Counted from the first letter of the stretch, positions 31,386 through 43,042 are shown. The stretch is DNA of 64,000 bases from Taxawa tesnikishii (nom. ined.) (GCA_030247885.1 JAPDRO010000002.1:496001-560000); one strand, 5' to 3'. Notes: generated by a model from the sequence alone, not told the origin. Translations and numbers: made by a program.

Positions 31386-34300
31386 ATGACAGACAGAAAC
31401 ACGTCCGGCGCAATGCCCGCCCCGAACGGTCCTCTTCTTCCTCCCGTGCCTCAACTTCACGCTCCTGCTCCTCCTGCTCCTCCTCCTCCGCCGCCGCCGC
31501 CGCCGTCTGCTGCTCCGGTCGCGCAAGCTCCGATGCAGAACACGTCGAACCCAGCTCCGAACAATCAGACGCCCGGTCATCCCAGCTTTAGAAGGTGCGC
31601 GCAACTACACAACTACCTGACTGAGAAGGCGCGCATGTGCTGACACACAGAAGACAACGCGCTTCGAGGGCATGCGAGGTAAGTCTGACTGTCCCCTTGC
31701 GACAAGTTCGACCGCGTTTGCTAACATCTGCCGTAGACGTGTCATTCGCGCAAAGTACGTCCAGTCCACTGCTATGATAGCCCATATGCGTCTCTCACCA
31801 CACTCCTAACGCGCCAATATTCAGGTCCGTTGCGATGCTGCCAGTTTAGGTGTGCCTTGCACCAACTGTGTGGCTTTTTCCATCGAGTGCAAGATCCCTA
31901 CGCCGAAGCGCAAAAAGGCAACGGAAAGGCGAAAGATAATGAAAGGTACCGGCGGACTCTCCCACGGAAAGTGCAAGCGGGTTACTGACAGCTTGACAAG
32001 CCAACAGGGCGATTCCTCCCTCCCTCCGGATTCGCGATCACCAGCCACCAGTACCACTCTGACCGACTACGCTCCTGCCGCACGAGAGACAGCCGGAAGG
32101 GATATTGCTATGCCACGTGAGCTTCCAGGTCGAGAACATCAAATTGGCTTCAACTCACCAGAGGGGATGCCTCCGACTACAGTTTCCGAAGCTTACGCCG
32201 AACAACAACGTACCCACAACGGAACCTATGCACAGTACATGAAACCGAAGTTTGCGCGCGCGCCCATAAAGGAGGCTGGTAGAGTTGCATATCTTGGAGA
32301 GTCCTCGAACCTGTCCTTGCTCGTACACGACCAGCACGGAACCCCCGACGTTGTACATTACCCGTTACCGGAGAACGTGCGAGGCGCAAGAGCCAGGATG
32401 AACGAGTTGGACGAGCTGGAGATCAAGATTCTGCACGAGAGAGGTGCCTTCCTCTTGCCACCCCGTCAATTGTGTGATGAGCTTGTCGAGGCCTTCTTCG
32501 CCTGGATCGCACCGGTGGTACCAGTGATCAACCGCAGCAAGTTCATGCGCCGATACCGCGACTCGAAGAACCCGCCGTCGCTCCTCCTTCTTCAAGCGGT
32601 ACTGTTAGCCGGCTCACGAGTATGCAACAATCCACAGCTATGCGATGCGAGCGGATCGACAACTCCAGCCGCGATGACTTTTTACAAGCGAGCAAAGGCA
32701 CTATATGATGCCAACTACGAAGACGACCGCGTCACAATCGTTCAAGCGCTCATCCTGATGGGGTGGTACTGGGAGGGGCCTGAGGGTAAGGCGAAAGACA
32801 GAGGAGAAACAGCGCCATCCGCCCGATCTGACATTGCCTCAGATGTGACGAAAAACGTATTCTATTGGAGTAGAGTCGCTGTCATTGTGGCTCAAGGCTC
32901 TGGCATGCACAGAAGGTACTCATCCAGCACTTGCGTTCGCGCTTTTGTTTCAGCAGTAACAACGCTAACTCCTATACAGCGTGGAAAATTCGCAATTGAG
33001 CAGACAAGACAAGCGGTTGTGGAAGCGTATCTGGTGGACGCTCTTTACGCGAGACCGTTCAGTAGCCGTGGCGCTTGGTCGACCAGTCTCCATCAACATT
33101 GAAGACACGGATGTTGAGATGCTGACAGAAGAAGACTTCCTTGATGACGACCCCGACAAAGACCCGGAATACCCGCCCGATCCTCAGCACATCCAGTTCT
33201 TCCTCAACTACGTCAAACTTATGGAGATCACCGGTCTCGTGCTCTCTCAGAATTACGGAGTAGCCTCCAAGAACAGAGGACGCAACAACGCGCTCGAGCT
33301 TACCCATAGCGACATGGCTCTAGCTGATTGGCTGCAAAATTGCCCGAAGGAGGTATACTGGGACAGACAGCGTCATTACTTCTGGCCCGCCCTATTGCAC
33401 ATAAACTACTAGTAAGCGACTGTGCAACCTGCAACAGACCTTGCTGACGTCAAGGCAGCACGACTCTTTGTCTGCTTCATCGGGCACACATGCCTCCCGC
33501 TGGCTCGGCTGAAGCTAAGTACGGATATTTTGACGAGAGAGCATACCCGTCCAGAGACATTGCCTACAATGCAGCTGGCATGATCACTGCGATTGTTGAA
33601 GCACTGATCCAGCACGATCAACTGAAATACGTCCCTGCTTTTATGTAAGTGCCCGCCTCCGGTAGCACGTGGATGTTACTAACGACATCATAGCGTCTAT
33701 AGTTTGTTTTCGGCTCTGATTATGCACGTCTATCAAATGCGATCATCGAACCAGTCTGTCGTGGCTGAAACACAGCGACGATTGAACGTCTGCATGAACG
33801 CCATGAAAGAAGTTTCCAAGGTCTGGCTAGTAGCGAAGATGGTCCATACACTGTTCGAGTCTATCCTCGGGAATAAGGTCCTTGAGGAACGGCTTCAGAA
33901 GGCCGCTGGGAAGAGACATGCTAAGGACAGACAAAGCGCTCGGTCGTCAAAACCACCCTCAAGGCCAGACAGGCAGGACAGCAACGAGACGCACAAGAGA
34001 AAGTTCGAGGAGATGGAGTTTGGTTATGCCGGCGGACCACCAGCGCCGCAGATGTCTTACGAGCGGTCCAGACCACAATCTCCTGTGGGTGAGCGCGAAC
34101 AGAACCAGCAGAACGTTCAGCCACAGGGGCCACATGTTACAGCCAACACTCCGCCACCGGTACGGCAAAGCACAGATGCTTTCATGGGCACGTCTCGCGC
34201 AAACACTAGACCGACAACCCCTTCAACACTTACTCATATCCCGGAACGCCACCAGATCTTTTCCTTCACACACGCGACTCGCCCAATATTTCTCAAGATC

Positions 34301-34870
34301 TCTGGCAAAATTACCAGCCAGACCAGCTCTTCCCTCCGGACGCTGTGATTTTCCCTACTAGCAGTCCGAACCAAGCAATGGTTGACCCTGCTCTCCGCGA
34401 TCAGGAACCGCAGCAACACGTTGCCTCGCAGTACGCGCCCCAAGCTAACATGGGTGCTACGGCTATGCATCAGCAACAACAGCAGCAGCAGCAACACCCA
34501 CAACAACACCAGATTCCACCTGCGCATCTCCAAGCCGCGAACGGACTGCAAGCCCTGCAACAGCAACAACCCTACCAGCACACTGATGCGCAGACGTGGG
34601 CGCACCTGCACCAGATGCAGCAACAGCATCAGCAGCAAGGTCGTAGGCCGGAGGATACATGGAGCAACAGTTCCACGAGCGGGCCGATTGTGCCGACAAC
34701 GCTGAACGTTGGGGACTGGTAAGTGATATCCGCGATCAAGGCCGAGACCGGCGATACTGACTATGCCTTCTTCCTGTAGGTTCGAGTTCTTCGGCATTCC
34801 AAATGGTGACATGCACGGATTGAATGGCGGTCAAGGACAAGTACAGCCTCAGGGTCAGGGACAATACTGA
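31386..34870 (+). CDS. Zn2Cys6 transcription factor, FarB/CTF1-beta (fatty-acid/cutinase regulator) family
   Basis: Eight exons: 31386-31594, 31651-31678, 31737-31754, 31825-32915, 32980-33411, 33459-33644, 33694-34718, 34780-34870 (about 1,026 residues). Exons 2-4 build the zinc cluster RQRASRACETCHSRKVRCD, then GVPCTNCVAFSIECKIPTPK, a very close match to CTF1 and FarA/FarB, which activate fatty-acid catabolism and cutinase genes. The middle has the fungal-specific domain (ERGAFLLPPRQLCDELVEAF, KRLWKRIWWTLFTRDRSVAV). The C-terminus is Gln-rich and ends FEFFGIPNGDMHGLNGG. Exons 2 and 3 are only 28 and 18 nt. One base appears to be missing near 34225, where the frame moves from NTRPTTPS to YSYPGTPPDLFL. 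A proline run precedes the zinc cluster. Confidence 0.88.
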
Positions 34871-35557
34871 GCTTAAGCTCTTAGGGCAAGGCGTTTGGGG
34901 GATATGCAGTGCCGCCTCGTCGGGTTGCAGGGTCAGCTAAAGGTGCATGGTGCAATGCAAAAGGGAAGGGAACGGAATCGCGCTCGCCCATTGTTATGGT
35001 TTTGCTGGCGTGGCTTCGTTGTGTATCCGTGTCCTTGCACACGATGGACCGTCATAAAAGGTTCGTTTCGCTGTGCTGATGGTATCTGTAATGCGAAAAA
35101 CCGGACGTGGAGTTGAGTCTATGCTGACACGCACTGGAAAAGCCGTTGTGAGTTTCCTTGCTGCAACATCTGTCCAGCACAAGTGCGTTCTCCTTTGAAG
35201 GCCAGCTTAGTAGCCGGTAGAAGTCAGTGGAGGCGCTTGCGGCGGTTTGTTCACGTGGATCCCGATGTTTTGACCCTCGTCCCTGCCTTCGTTGCGACGT
35301 GAGTGAGTGCAGCGAATAGTCGGAGGAGATCTTAGCATACATATACACCCAACCCACGTCAGTCTGGGCGGTGAGAGATATATAGCGTGATTGAAACCGC
35401 ATTGATGAACCGAGGATGTGATCAATAATCGGGATTCGCCCGTATCTGGACACATTTGAAGATCGATTGCCGCTGTCAACCGGGCAGAGCAAGACACTAC
35501 AACAAAACACAGAGCAAGAACAAGTGTGCCGTTGATTGATCCAGGTCTTTATCGTTC
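34871..35557. other. intergenic region
   Basis: About 690 bases between two plus-strand genes, containing 3' sequence of the regulator and the GST kappa promoter. Nothing specific seen. Confidence 0.45.
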
Positions 35558-36493
35558 ATGGACAAGAGGATTGAGCTCTACTTTGACGTTGGTGTGGAAG
35601 CTCCGTTGCTTCTATATACACTCAGGCCGCCTGCTTACACTCCGGTCAAGTGTCTCCCTACAGCTACTATGCCTTTTCCTATCTCCGCCAAAACGCAGAT
35701 GCCTTGCGTTCCAACGGAGTCGCTATAGAGTAAGCGGGTCCGGGACTGCCTGCTTCCAACCGGCTAACCACCCACTGAAAGATTTATCCCGGTGTTCCTT
35801 GGTGGGATCAACGTGGGCAGCGGTCAGGCAGCCTCAAGCTGTTACTATCGCCTTCTCTGAATCAGGCACACAGGAAACAAACCTCCTTGGACCCTGCCGG
35901 CCAAGGCGGCGTACTCGAAATACGACGGCCCACGAGCCCAGAGGTATTTTGGAAAGAAGTTTACTGTTCCCGACTTCTTTCCCATTGTCTCGCTTCTGGT
36001 ATGGCAGGCTCAACCAAAGACGCTCTCCACCCCCTTCTCTCTCATCCACTCTGAGACCATTCACTGACACGCAATCCCCGTCGGCGTGATTCCTGTAGCC
36101 GCAGAGAGCTCTCCTCCATATAAAAACCAACCACCCGGAGCGCTACGAAGCCAGCATAGAGTCGCTCTTCTCGCACCTGTGGAACCGACACCTGGACCTC
36201 TCGCACGCTGAGCATCTCGTCATGGCGCTGCGCGAGGTCCTGGACGCATCAACCGCCAAAGAAACCTCGACGCCGCCCGCGAGCCGGGCGTGAAAGCGAA
36301 GCTGACGGCCAACACGGAGCACGCGGTCAGGGATCTGGGCGCCTTCGGCTGCCCGTGGTTCTGGGTCAGCGATGGGAAGGGGAAGCGGGAACCGTTCTTC
36401 GGAAGCGATAGATGGCATTACATGTGGGATTATCTGGATTTGCCGCACGAGGACTTGAGGTTGCTTAAAGGGAAGGAGGACGCAAAGTTGTGA
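35558..36493 (+). CDS. glutathione S-transferase kappa (DsbA-like, HCCA isomerase family)
   Basis: Five exons: 35558-35591, 35651-35729, 35782-35822, 35874-35998, 36099-36493 (introns 51-100 nt; about 224 residues). The start MDKRIELYFDVVSPYSYYAF holds the kappa-class D-V-V-S-P-x-S motif with the active-site Ser. Then come FIPVFLGGINVGSGNKPPW, RYFGKKFTVPDFFPIVSLL and PQRALLHIKTNHPERYEAS. The end is GAFGCPWFWVSDGKGKREPF and FGSDRWHYMWDYL. Kappa enzymes use glutathione in mitochondria or peroxisomes. In the last exon one base is missing near 36258-36264 (AAAGAAA): the frame leaves STAKE and resumes at DAAREPGVKAKL. Because exons 1-3 are 34-79 nt, ORF scanning alone sees only the tail. Confidence 0.87.
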
Positions 36494-37360
36494 CACGAGA
36501 AGAGCGTGTTCGTCGTCCAGATGAAGAGCAAGTTGTCCCGAATCCGTTGGATGTCTTCGAGCGTACGACTTCCACCTCCGCTTTCCCGAAGAGGAACTAC
36601 TCGTGCTGCTCTTGTGAATCGTACCGCCCTCTATCCCATCTGAACTGCGGCAATGTGGAAACGCAAGATTGGCGTAGACGACAAGGCGATCGGTGCCGTC
36701 TTTCCAACCCATCACGGGCGCCGTGGCCGATAAGCGCGGCTTCCACATCGCCATGGCTATTCCTGCAGCCGCTTACGCTGGCGCATGCGTCTTTCCCCTT
36801 GTACATCAACACGGGCCGAGAAGGAGATGATGGATGCTCACCGCGAGACAGATTGATTTGAACGTCAAAGCCGGAGACGACGGTAGATGCGAAGGCGTCA
36901 GAGCTGGAGAAGGGGAAGGGGTGGAAGTTGGGAGGGTGAAAAAAAGAAGAGTGGGGAATATTGAGGTTACAAGAGGAAGTGATGGTTGATGATTTGACGA
37001 AGATCGCTTTGTGCATAACTCTAACCCGCGTCCACCACGACTGTCATGTAGGGCGGCAACACACCGCCGGAGACGGATTACCCATGATGATACCACCTGA
37101 AACGCCATGCTTGCTATATTACGGCAAGAGAAGGTCAAACGTGAACGCTCCAACACTCCGGAAAATTCCCCATAAAGAAAGGCATTCCAGACCTCCCCAA
37201 TTCTTCTTCAAACCTAGCATCGCATCCCCTCGATGGAGGCCCGCGATCGGCTCCATCTACATTGTGGTGCTTTGGGCTATCTTGCCGAGACTGTACGAAA
37301 CCGTGCATTCAAGACCTCATTCCCGAAAGGTGCCGGTCGCGCACGCAGTCCTCGGTCCTA
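36494..37360. other. convergent spacer
   Basis: About 870 bases between convergent genes. Open frames occur on the minus strand (around 36600-36880) with mixed composition, but I could not support a gene. Confidence 0.4.
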
Positions 37361-38334
37361 CTACTTCGCCCTGTTGATCAAAGTCGACCTGACCCTCGTG
37401 TTCACGACTCCGCCGACGCCGAACGCGGGCACGATCCTACACATGCGCGCAAGACTGCTCTTCAACCAGTCCAGCCTGACCTTCCTCATGCGCTCCGCGA
37501 ACGAAACGCCTTCACGCCGGTTGTACAAATCCAGGCCGAGCAGATGCAGCGGTGTGCTCAACAGCTGCACGCTCGCGGGCGCCGCGAACTGCGCTACCGA
37601 CAGACCGCTGACGTACTTTTCCATTCCCTGCCCGATGGGGATGTGCGGCGCGAGCAAGGGGGATGTTGAAGCTGGCGAAGATGGTCATGCAGTCCCGAGC
37701 CGCGAACAGGGCGTACGAGACCGGTGGGACGGGACGTGACGACACGGCGCCGAAGATGCGGGTGAATTGGCTGTCTTTGTAGAGGCAGAGGGAGAGGTTT
37801 GCGCCGCTGGTTGCAACGAATTTAGAGACGCCGGATTCGGTGTAGGCGGAGGGCTTGTTGGTGGTCGTGGAGATGGTGGTGTCGAGGATGTTGGCGGTGA
37901 GGTAGGTGCCGGTGTAGAGAGCAAAAATTAGGCGGAAGGGCCGCGAGATGAGGAAGTGGTGTGGGCGGAGGAGGAGAGAGGCTACAGAGGCACGCAAGGA
38001 GGGCATAAGCGCCTGTCGCCCGGATGCGTTCTCAATTATTGCTCTGGGAGAGGTGTGTTAGTAGACGATTCGAGTCGAGCATACAGTCAGAAAGCGTGTT
38101 TTTGTACAGAAGAGGGAGAGAGAGAGAGGGGTTAGTAGGGGAGAGTGAGCATTACCTGTCAATCATGGTGATAACGGGCGCAACGAGCACGCCCGCCGTC
38201 GCGGCCGCAGCGCCATCTGCACACAGTCGCAACCCCAGGTTGTTGGTATTCCATTGTCGGTTCTTTCCGAGTAGGACCGAGGGAGCATTAGTTGCTGCGA
38301 CTGGCGCAGGCGCTTCGCCTGCTCCGGCACCCAT
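37361..38334 (-). CDS. conserved fungal membrane protein, probably mitochondrial
   Basis: Exon 1 is 38334-38156 (MGAGAGEAPAPVAATNAPSV) and exon 2 is 38043-37361 (112-nt intron, phase 2); about 286 residues. Repeated segments of hydrophobic residues with small and basic residues recall carrier-type inner-membrane proteins: AATAGVLVAPVITMIDRAII, RPFRLIFALYTGTYLTANIL and SYALFAARDCMTIFASFNI. The end has QFAAPASVQLLSTPLHLLGL and SSLARMCRIVPAFGVGGVVN. I recall such proteins as conserved across filamentous fungi without an assigned role. A G5 run at 37658-37662 (plus strand) shifts the frame between FNIP and LLAPHIPIGQG; four bases would keep it, so one looks extra. Location and transport role are inference. 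Confidence 0.72.
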
Positions 38335-38993
38335 ACTCGTTGCTGCCGAGCGGTTTTGTCTGGTAGAGCATTGAGTGGCTCCTGAGAGCGAGAGAATGAG
38401 CAAGGATGGAGTGGGCGGGGTGAGGGGGATGAGGTGAGTAGGCACGCGACACTCTGTGCTGCTGCTGCTACTGCTGCTACTGCTGCATGTGGGTGGGTGG
38501 GTGAGATGAGCGGCCGGCAGCGAAGTAGTAATTATGAGCTCGCGAGATGATGTCGGCCTGCATTCAAACGCCGTTATCGCCCGGTTCGGGATAATCTATT
38601 ACCGAAGCCAACCGACCAAAAACATCAGCCACCCCGAACTACATCCAAGAGCAAAAAGTCAATGTAATTGCAGATTTTCCATTGACACGAATCAGGCCAG
38701 AGGAACTGAGCGCTCACAGGCATCGTCGACCGTCATTGATGCAAACACGCCACACGATCCGACCAATACCTAGGCGTAAAAAAGGTCGACACGATAAAGA
38801 TTCAGGCAAGTAAACACACGGCAGGTATCAAAAGCCGAACGCAACAACAGCAGGAACAAAAACAAAGACTCGGAAAAAACAGAGTGATGGTCACAGCAAA
38901 CCATGAACTCCAGCTATAGCAGGGACAGCCGCCCGATTACATCTACAAGATCTCCTTCCCCTTTTTCGGGCTCATCACATCTACAACAGCGTC
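38335..38993. other. intergenic region with CTG-rich tract
   Basis: About 660 bases. CTG/CTA units at 38458-38485 run into a GGGT-repeat stretch. It holds the upstream region of the membrane-protein gene and the 3' end of the Rua1-like gene. Confidence 0.45.
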
Positions 38994-40688
38994 CTACCGC
39001 CGATTCGCGAAGGAAGGGTTAGAATTTGGAGAGCCACCGGCCAGAGTCAGCAGCTGGGCGGACGTCGAACTGTCCTCTTGATTGGGTCGATGAGGTCGAA
39101 GGAGTGGTAGTGGTCCAATCGCCGCCTTTGACCCAGACGCACCGTCCCTACGGCGAGAAGAGCGGCCCTTGCACTATCGCTAGTCAGAACCGGCGAGCGG
39201 TATGGGTAGGGAAGTAGCGGATGGTCTTGGTCAGGGGCGGTATGTAGTGTGCACATACTCGATAGTAAACATGTCTGAACCACTTGACTCCGTTCCCCAA
39301 CAAGACCCAAGCGTCGCAGTCCGCACAGAGGCCCTCAAAGTCCTGTTGACCAGGCCTGCGTCGTGTCTCACGCGGCCGACGAAGCAGGCTGCCGTCGCGA
39401 TCGATGCCGTGGTTGAAACGCTTGTCGTACCAGTACGCGCTGTTCTTGAGATTGAGCCAGCGACCTGGTCTGCAGAGTCCGCACCAGCCTTCGCGTGTTT
39501 TGCCGTGGCCGCGCACCCAGATGGGACTATAGCCGTCGTCTGTACCATGTTGTTGTTGTTGTTGTTTCTGGGCTTGGAGGTTGGGGTTAGGAGATTGAAC
39601 GTCAGACGAAGGTGGATCGGAAGGCAGAGTCTTGTGTGCATTGAGAATGTCTGGTCCCGATTCCTTGACTTCTGCGGAGCAGCGGCTGGACAACGTTGCG
39701 CCGCCCTTTGTGCTCAACAGAGACATAGATGGAGAACAGGAAGATGCTACTTCTGAAATCATGGAGTCGTACTGTGAGCCTTCCTCACAGTTATGCGCCT
39801 CTGACAAATACTGAACATCGGCACCGCTGTCAAACCTTTGGAAGTGCTGTGGTTGACGGGTCAGAAAGCCGTCTGTGCCAGCATTTGAGACGTAGTGCTC
39901 ATGGTCGTGAGCTTCCGGGTACGCTACACAAGGATAACCTTGCTGGAAAGAGTCTACCCGTGCCCATATTGGCGAGATGGTGGACGGAACAAAGTTGGTA
40001 TCGTCTTCGGAGTGAAACGCAGGGAATGCAAAGATGTGGTTAGAGACAGTTTCGGACGCCTGCTCCACCTGTAAAGGATGTTCGTGCAGCATCTGTTGGT
40101 AAGGTTGATGGTGAACCTGCGATGCCAGTCCATCATGTTCAGATTCAGACGGGCGTTGATACCCGAAGGAATGTTCCTCTGTATAGAAAGGCCACTGTTC
40201 CGCATAGGAACGGTCTGGACTCAAATAGCTGGCAGGAGACCACTGCTCGGGTTCGGTAGAACGGGCGAGATATGCCGGTGAGGTCGATGCAAGTTCACAG
40301 TCCTGAAGTTCTGGGCTTGCGAAGTGGGACATGGCAGGTCCCTGCGTACCAGGACAGACTAGGCTGCTGGTTAGCATAGTGCAAGAACCAGGTACTCGCA
40401 GTCTTGCGCGGCGTTTCAAAAGAAGGGTTGCGAATGTATTGTAACAGTCTTACCTGTCTTCCAGTCTGAGTCACTCGTACTGTGATACGTTCCGAATACA
40501 CCCATACTACCAAAGGTGCGGTTCTCGTTCGCCTTTCCACCAGTGTCGCGAAGGTTACCGTTGTAGTCGTAACCGCTGTTGACACCGTGCCTTGTTTGTG
40601 GACGGTCGGCATGGAGTCCGTAACGACGATCCTCTTGTAACGCATGCTGGTTACGGGCCCAGGAAGGGCCGCCGTACGGGTTGTTCAT
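38994..40688 (-). CDS. transcription regulator with Rua1-type C-terminal domain
   Basis: Three exons: 40688-40454, 40358-39259 and 39173-38994 (504 residues). The start MNNPYGGPSWARNQHALQ and the middle are disordered, with a Gln run near residue 370. The recognisable part is near the end: IWVRGHGKTREGWCGLCRPG and WLNLKNSAYWYDKRFNHGI, then FEGLCADCDAWVLL and WFRHVYYR. This is the zinc-binding C-terminal domain first described in Rua1 of Ustilago maydis, which controls ustilagic acid synthesis. Ascomycete relatives exist, with unknown targets. The last 3' splice site is ambiguous by six bases (exon start 39173 or 39167), both in frame. Nothing nearby suggests a glycolipid cluster. Confidence 0.82.
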
Positions 40689-41990
40689 TGGCCACGCTGC
40701 GGGATCTAGTGGTCACCAAGGATGATGTTCAATCCATGATTTAGATCCAGTGTCCGTAGAGTGGAGCGCGGTATGGTCGAGAGGCGCCCATCTTGGATTC
40801 AGCTGAGTCGAAGCTTGATATCGCCTTGCCGGCGGTATGCACAATGTCCTGCGGTCTGGAGCTGATCTAGCAACCGACCGGATTAGGAAGGAAACGTTGA
40901 TGGATTTCGACAAACAAAATCGTTGAAGCACGAGCGTCGCCCAGGTAAGGCGAACGGGTGCGTTCCTGAGGGGAAGCAAGGGTTTTTCGCTGCATTGACA
41001 CCGCGGCCCGAGAGTGCGGTTAGGGAGGAGCTAATTGCCAAGGCATCAGAAGCATCATGCACGCGCTTATGTGATTCGCCGGCTTATGTGACAATAAGGG
41101 GGCGTATTGGAGAGGTTCGAAGTGGTGTCGTGAATTCCGTGACACCCAACATGGCTATCTGAGAGATGGAGGCAGGCTAAGAGAGCAGTCCAAGGAAGCG
41201 TGCTTACCTGTGCCACAGCAGCTGCATGCGGAAAATTATGGCTGTCACATTTCAGTCTAGCCAAATTGCTGCGTGAGCACGCCGTGCCAACCCCTCCTTC
41301 TTGCAGCTGCGCCTTGCAGGAGGTTGCGTTATCAACTCGGAATCAATGCAGAACTCGACGCAGCAACTGCTGTCTCTGTACCCTCCGGAAAACAGGCCGC
41401 AAAGGAATGGATACACGGTTTTGGAACCAACGACGAGACGACATTCCGAAAGAACCGCCAAGCAACAATCTCGCATCGGCCCGTAACCCGTGTCCCAAGT
41501 GCAGAATGTGAGGCGGCTGTCATGCTGCGCCGACACTGCATGCCGTGCAACTCCTCTCGGTCATCACGAGGGGCCATTCAGACCCAGCTATGACTCCTCC
41601 GAAGCTATTTGGTCATCCACAGGGGCTTAATGGGTGTGATCGAGGCTTGCTATGTTTGGCTTCAAACGCGTCCGGGAACTCTGCCATTGAATGGAAGAGA
41701 GAGCATATTAGCAGCACGCTTCCCATTATCCTGCAGGAGTGGTGTAGGGGATGGCCGGCAAGCATGTGAAAAGTGTATGTTGCAGTGCCAGATAGAGTTG
41801 ATGTAACGTGTTTAAGCTACCCTTTTCGGACGTCTGCAGGCAATGAATTCCTTGGATGCTCATTCCTTGCTTGTAGGCACGATCGGGGATCTACTTCGCG
41901 TTGTGGACCAGGGTAGGGCAGGGAAGCAATCAGATCTCTACGGCAGTCAAGGCAACCCCTGACAATGCTTATTATCGTGAGGGGTTCTGT
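40689..41990. other. intergenic region
   Basis: About 1.3 kb. Several open frames on both strands are accidental-looking. No motif, repeat or RNA gene recognised. Confidence 0.5.
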
Positions 41991-42320
41991 TCATGCGGAT
42001 GCGACGCTGTAATCGGGGGGGGGGGGGGCATCTGCCAGCTCGTCGACGGTGGTGTGTCGTGTCATGTCATGTAGCCACCCGTGTCCGTGTGAGCAGTAGA
42101 TGGAGCGTTCGGGTGTCGGGGTGCTGTAGGCAGGCGACATGGGCGACATGGGCGACATGGGCGACATGGGCGACATGGGCGACATGGGCGACATGGGCGA
42201 CGTATCCTTCGTCGACCGGTAGAAGGGGTGGGCCCAAGGATTCCCGACCTGAGCTGGCACTCGATTGGTGAGAGGGAAGGGGACGGGGACGGGGTCAAGG
42301 GTCAAAAGAGGAGATTGCAT
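41991..42320 (-). CDS. small proline-rich protein with seven tandem Met-Ser-Pro repeats
   Basis: A single frame of 109 residues from ATG 42320, MQSPLLTLDPVPVPFPLTNR. After HPFYRSTKDTSP come seven exact M-S-P units, encoded by a 9-base minisatellite, then AYSTPTPERSIYCSHGHGWL and the end VDELADAPPPPDYSVASA. The APPPPDYSVASA tail is read through a run of 14 C (minus strand). PPxY in the tail could bind WW domains. No signal peptide or membrane segment. No family recognised. The protein-like tail and head support coding, but two unstable repeats in 330 bases make the frame fragile, and a non-coding minisatellite remains possible. Confidence 0.45.
   Translation of the reverse strand: MQSPLLTLDPVPVPFPLTNRVPAQVGNPWAHPFYRSTKDTSPMSPMSPMSPMSPMSPMSPMSPAYSTPTPERSIYCSHGHGWLHDMTRHTTVDELADAPPPPDYSVASA
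42015..42028. repeat. G14 homopolymer
   Basis: Fourteen consecutive G (plus strand), the longest homopolymer noticed in the window, inside the small proline-rich frame. Its true length is uncertain with any sequencing method. Confidence 0.85.
42136..42198. repeat. 9-base minisatellite, seven identical copies (GACATGGGC)
   Basis: Seven perfect head-to-tail copies of GACATGGGC. On the minus strand each copy reads Met-Ser-Pro in frame with the 109-codon ORF. Confidence 0.95.
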
Positions 42321-43042
42321 GTTGAAGGAAGTGCGTCATCGCATGTGCAAAGGTGCGGAGAAGGATCAGTTAACCGATCGATGGGTATTTCCTTAAAAAC
42401 AACTCTAAACAGACGGCTCGGCGCAGAGACGAGAAGGCGACGACGAGGGCAGTCAGCAGCATCTGGAAGGATGGCATAGGCCGCCTGCGTGGGAAAGAGG
42501 AGCGAGTGGGTTTGGGTTGTTGCGCGCTCTGTGTGGCTCGCGGCGGTTATCCGATGCTCCCCTCATCTCACCCGACAAGTAACGTTGGCCGGGCGTCTGC
42601 TCGCCGATCGATGCAGCCGGTGCAGCGGCGCAGCGCCTCATCCACTCATCGGGTCATGACCCAAGCGCCTCCCCGGTTCTCCCGTGCTTAAGCCCTTGCT
42701 AGTAAGAGATGTCTTTCATCATCACCTATCTTTCCACTCGACACGGACCTCTTGCTGCGCTGCTCCACCCATGCGCTCTGTCGTTCCTTCGGGGGCAAGT
42801 CCTTCTTGCTTGACTCTTTGACAGGGCCTTTTCTGTTGGGTTTTGAGACAGTGACGTCCGCGGCTGTCTCGCAGCGCCAACGAACCATAATGGCCTCGCT
42901 CGCCCTCTCCCCTCGTCCTCTCCCTGCCGTTTCTGATCCTTTCGCTTCTTCGATCGGGGCCGCTGTATTTCTTTTCCAACACTGAAACAGCCGGAGTCGT
43001 ACGGTAGATAAACGTTCTGCTGTCGAGTCCAAGCACACGATC
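42321..43042. other. divergent promoter region
   Basis: About 720 bases between the small proline-rich frame and the sugar porter. A pyrimidine-rich stretch (about 42905-42975) precedes the porter start, as often found near fungal transcription starts. Confidence 0.45.

Noticed and set aside
35526-36089. 187-codon plus-strand frame over the GST kappa 5' half
   Set aside because: The spliced GST kappa model in another frame explains this DNA with recognised motifs.
36143-37016. Minus-strand frames opposite and downstream of GST kappa
   Set aside because: Some stretches look protein-like, but frames conflict, no family is visible and part is antisense to GST kappa.
30510-38993. A biosynthetic gene cluster around the FarB-like and Rua1-like regulators
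   Set aside because: Neighbours are housekeeping or detoxification genes; no synthase, P450 or acyltransferase is present.
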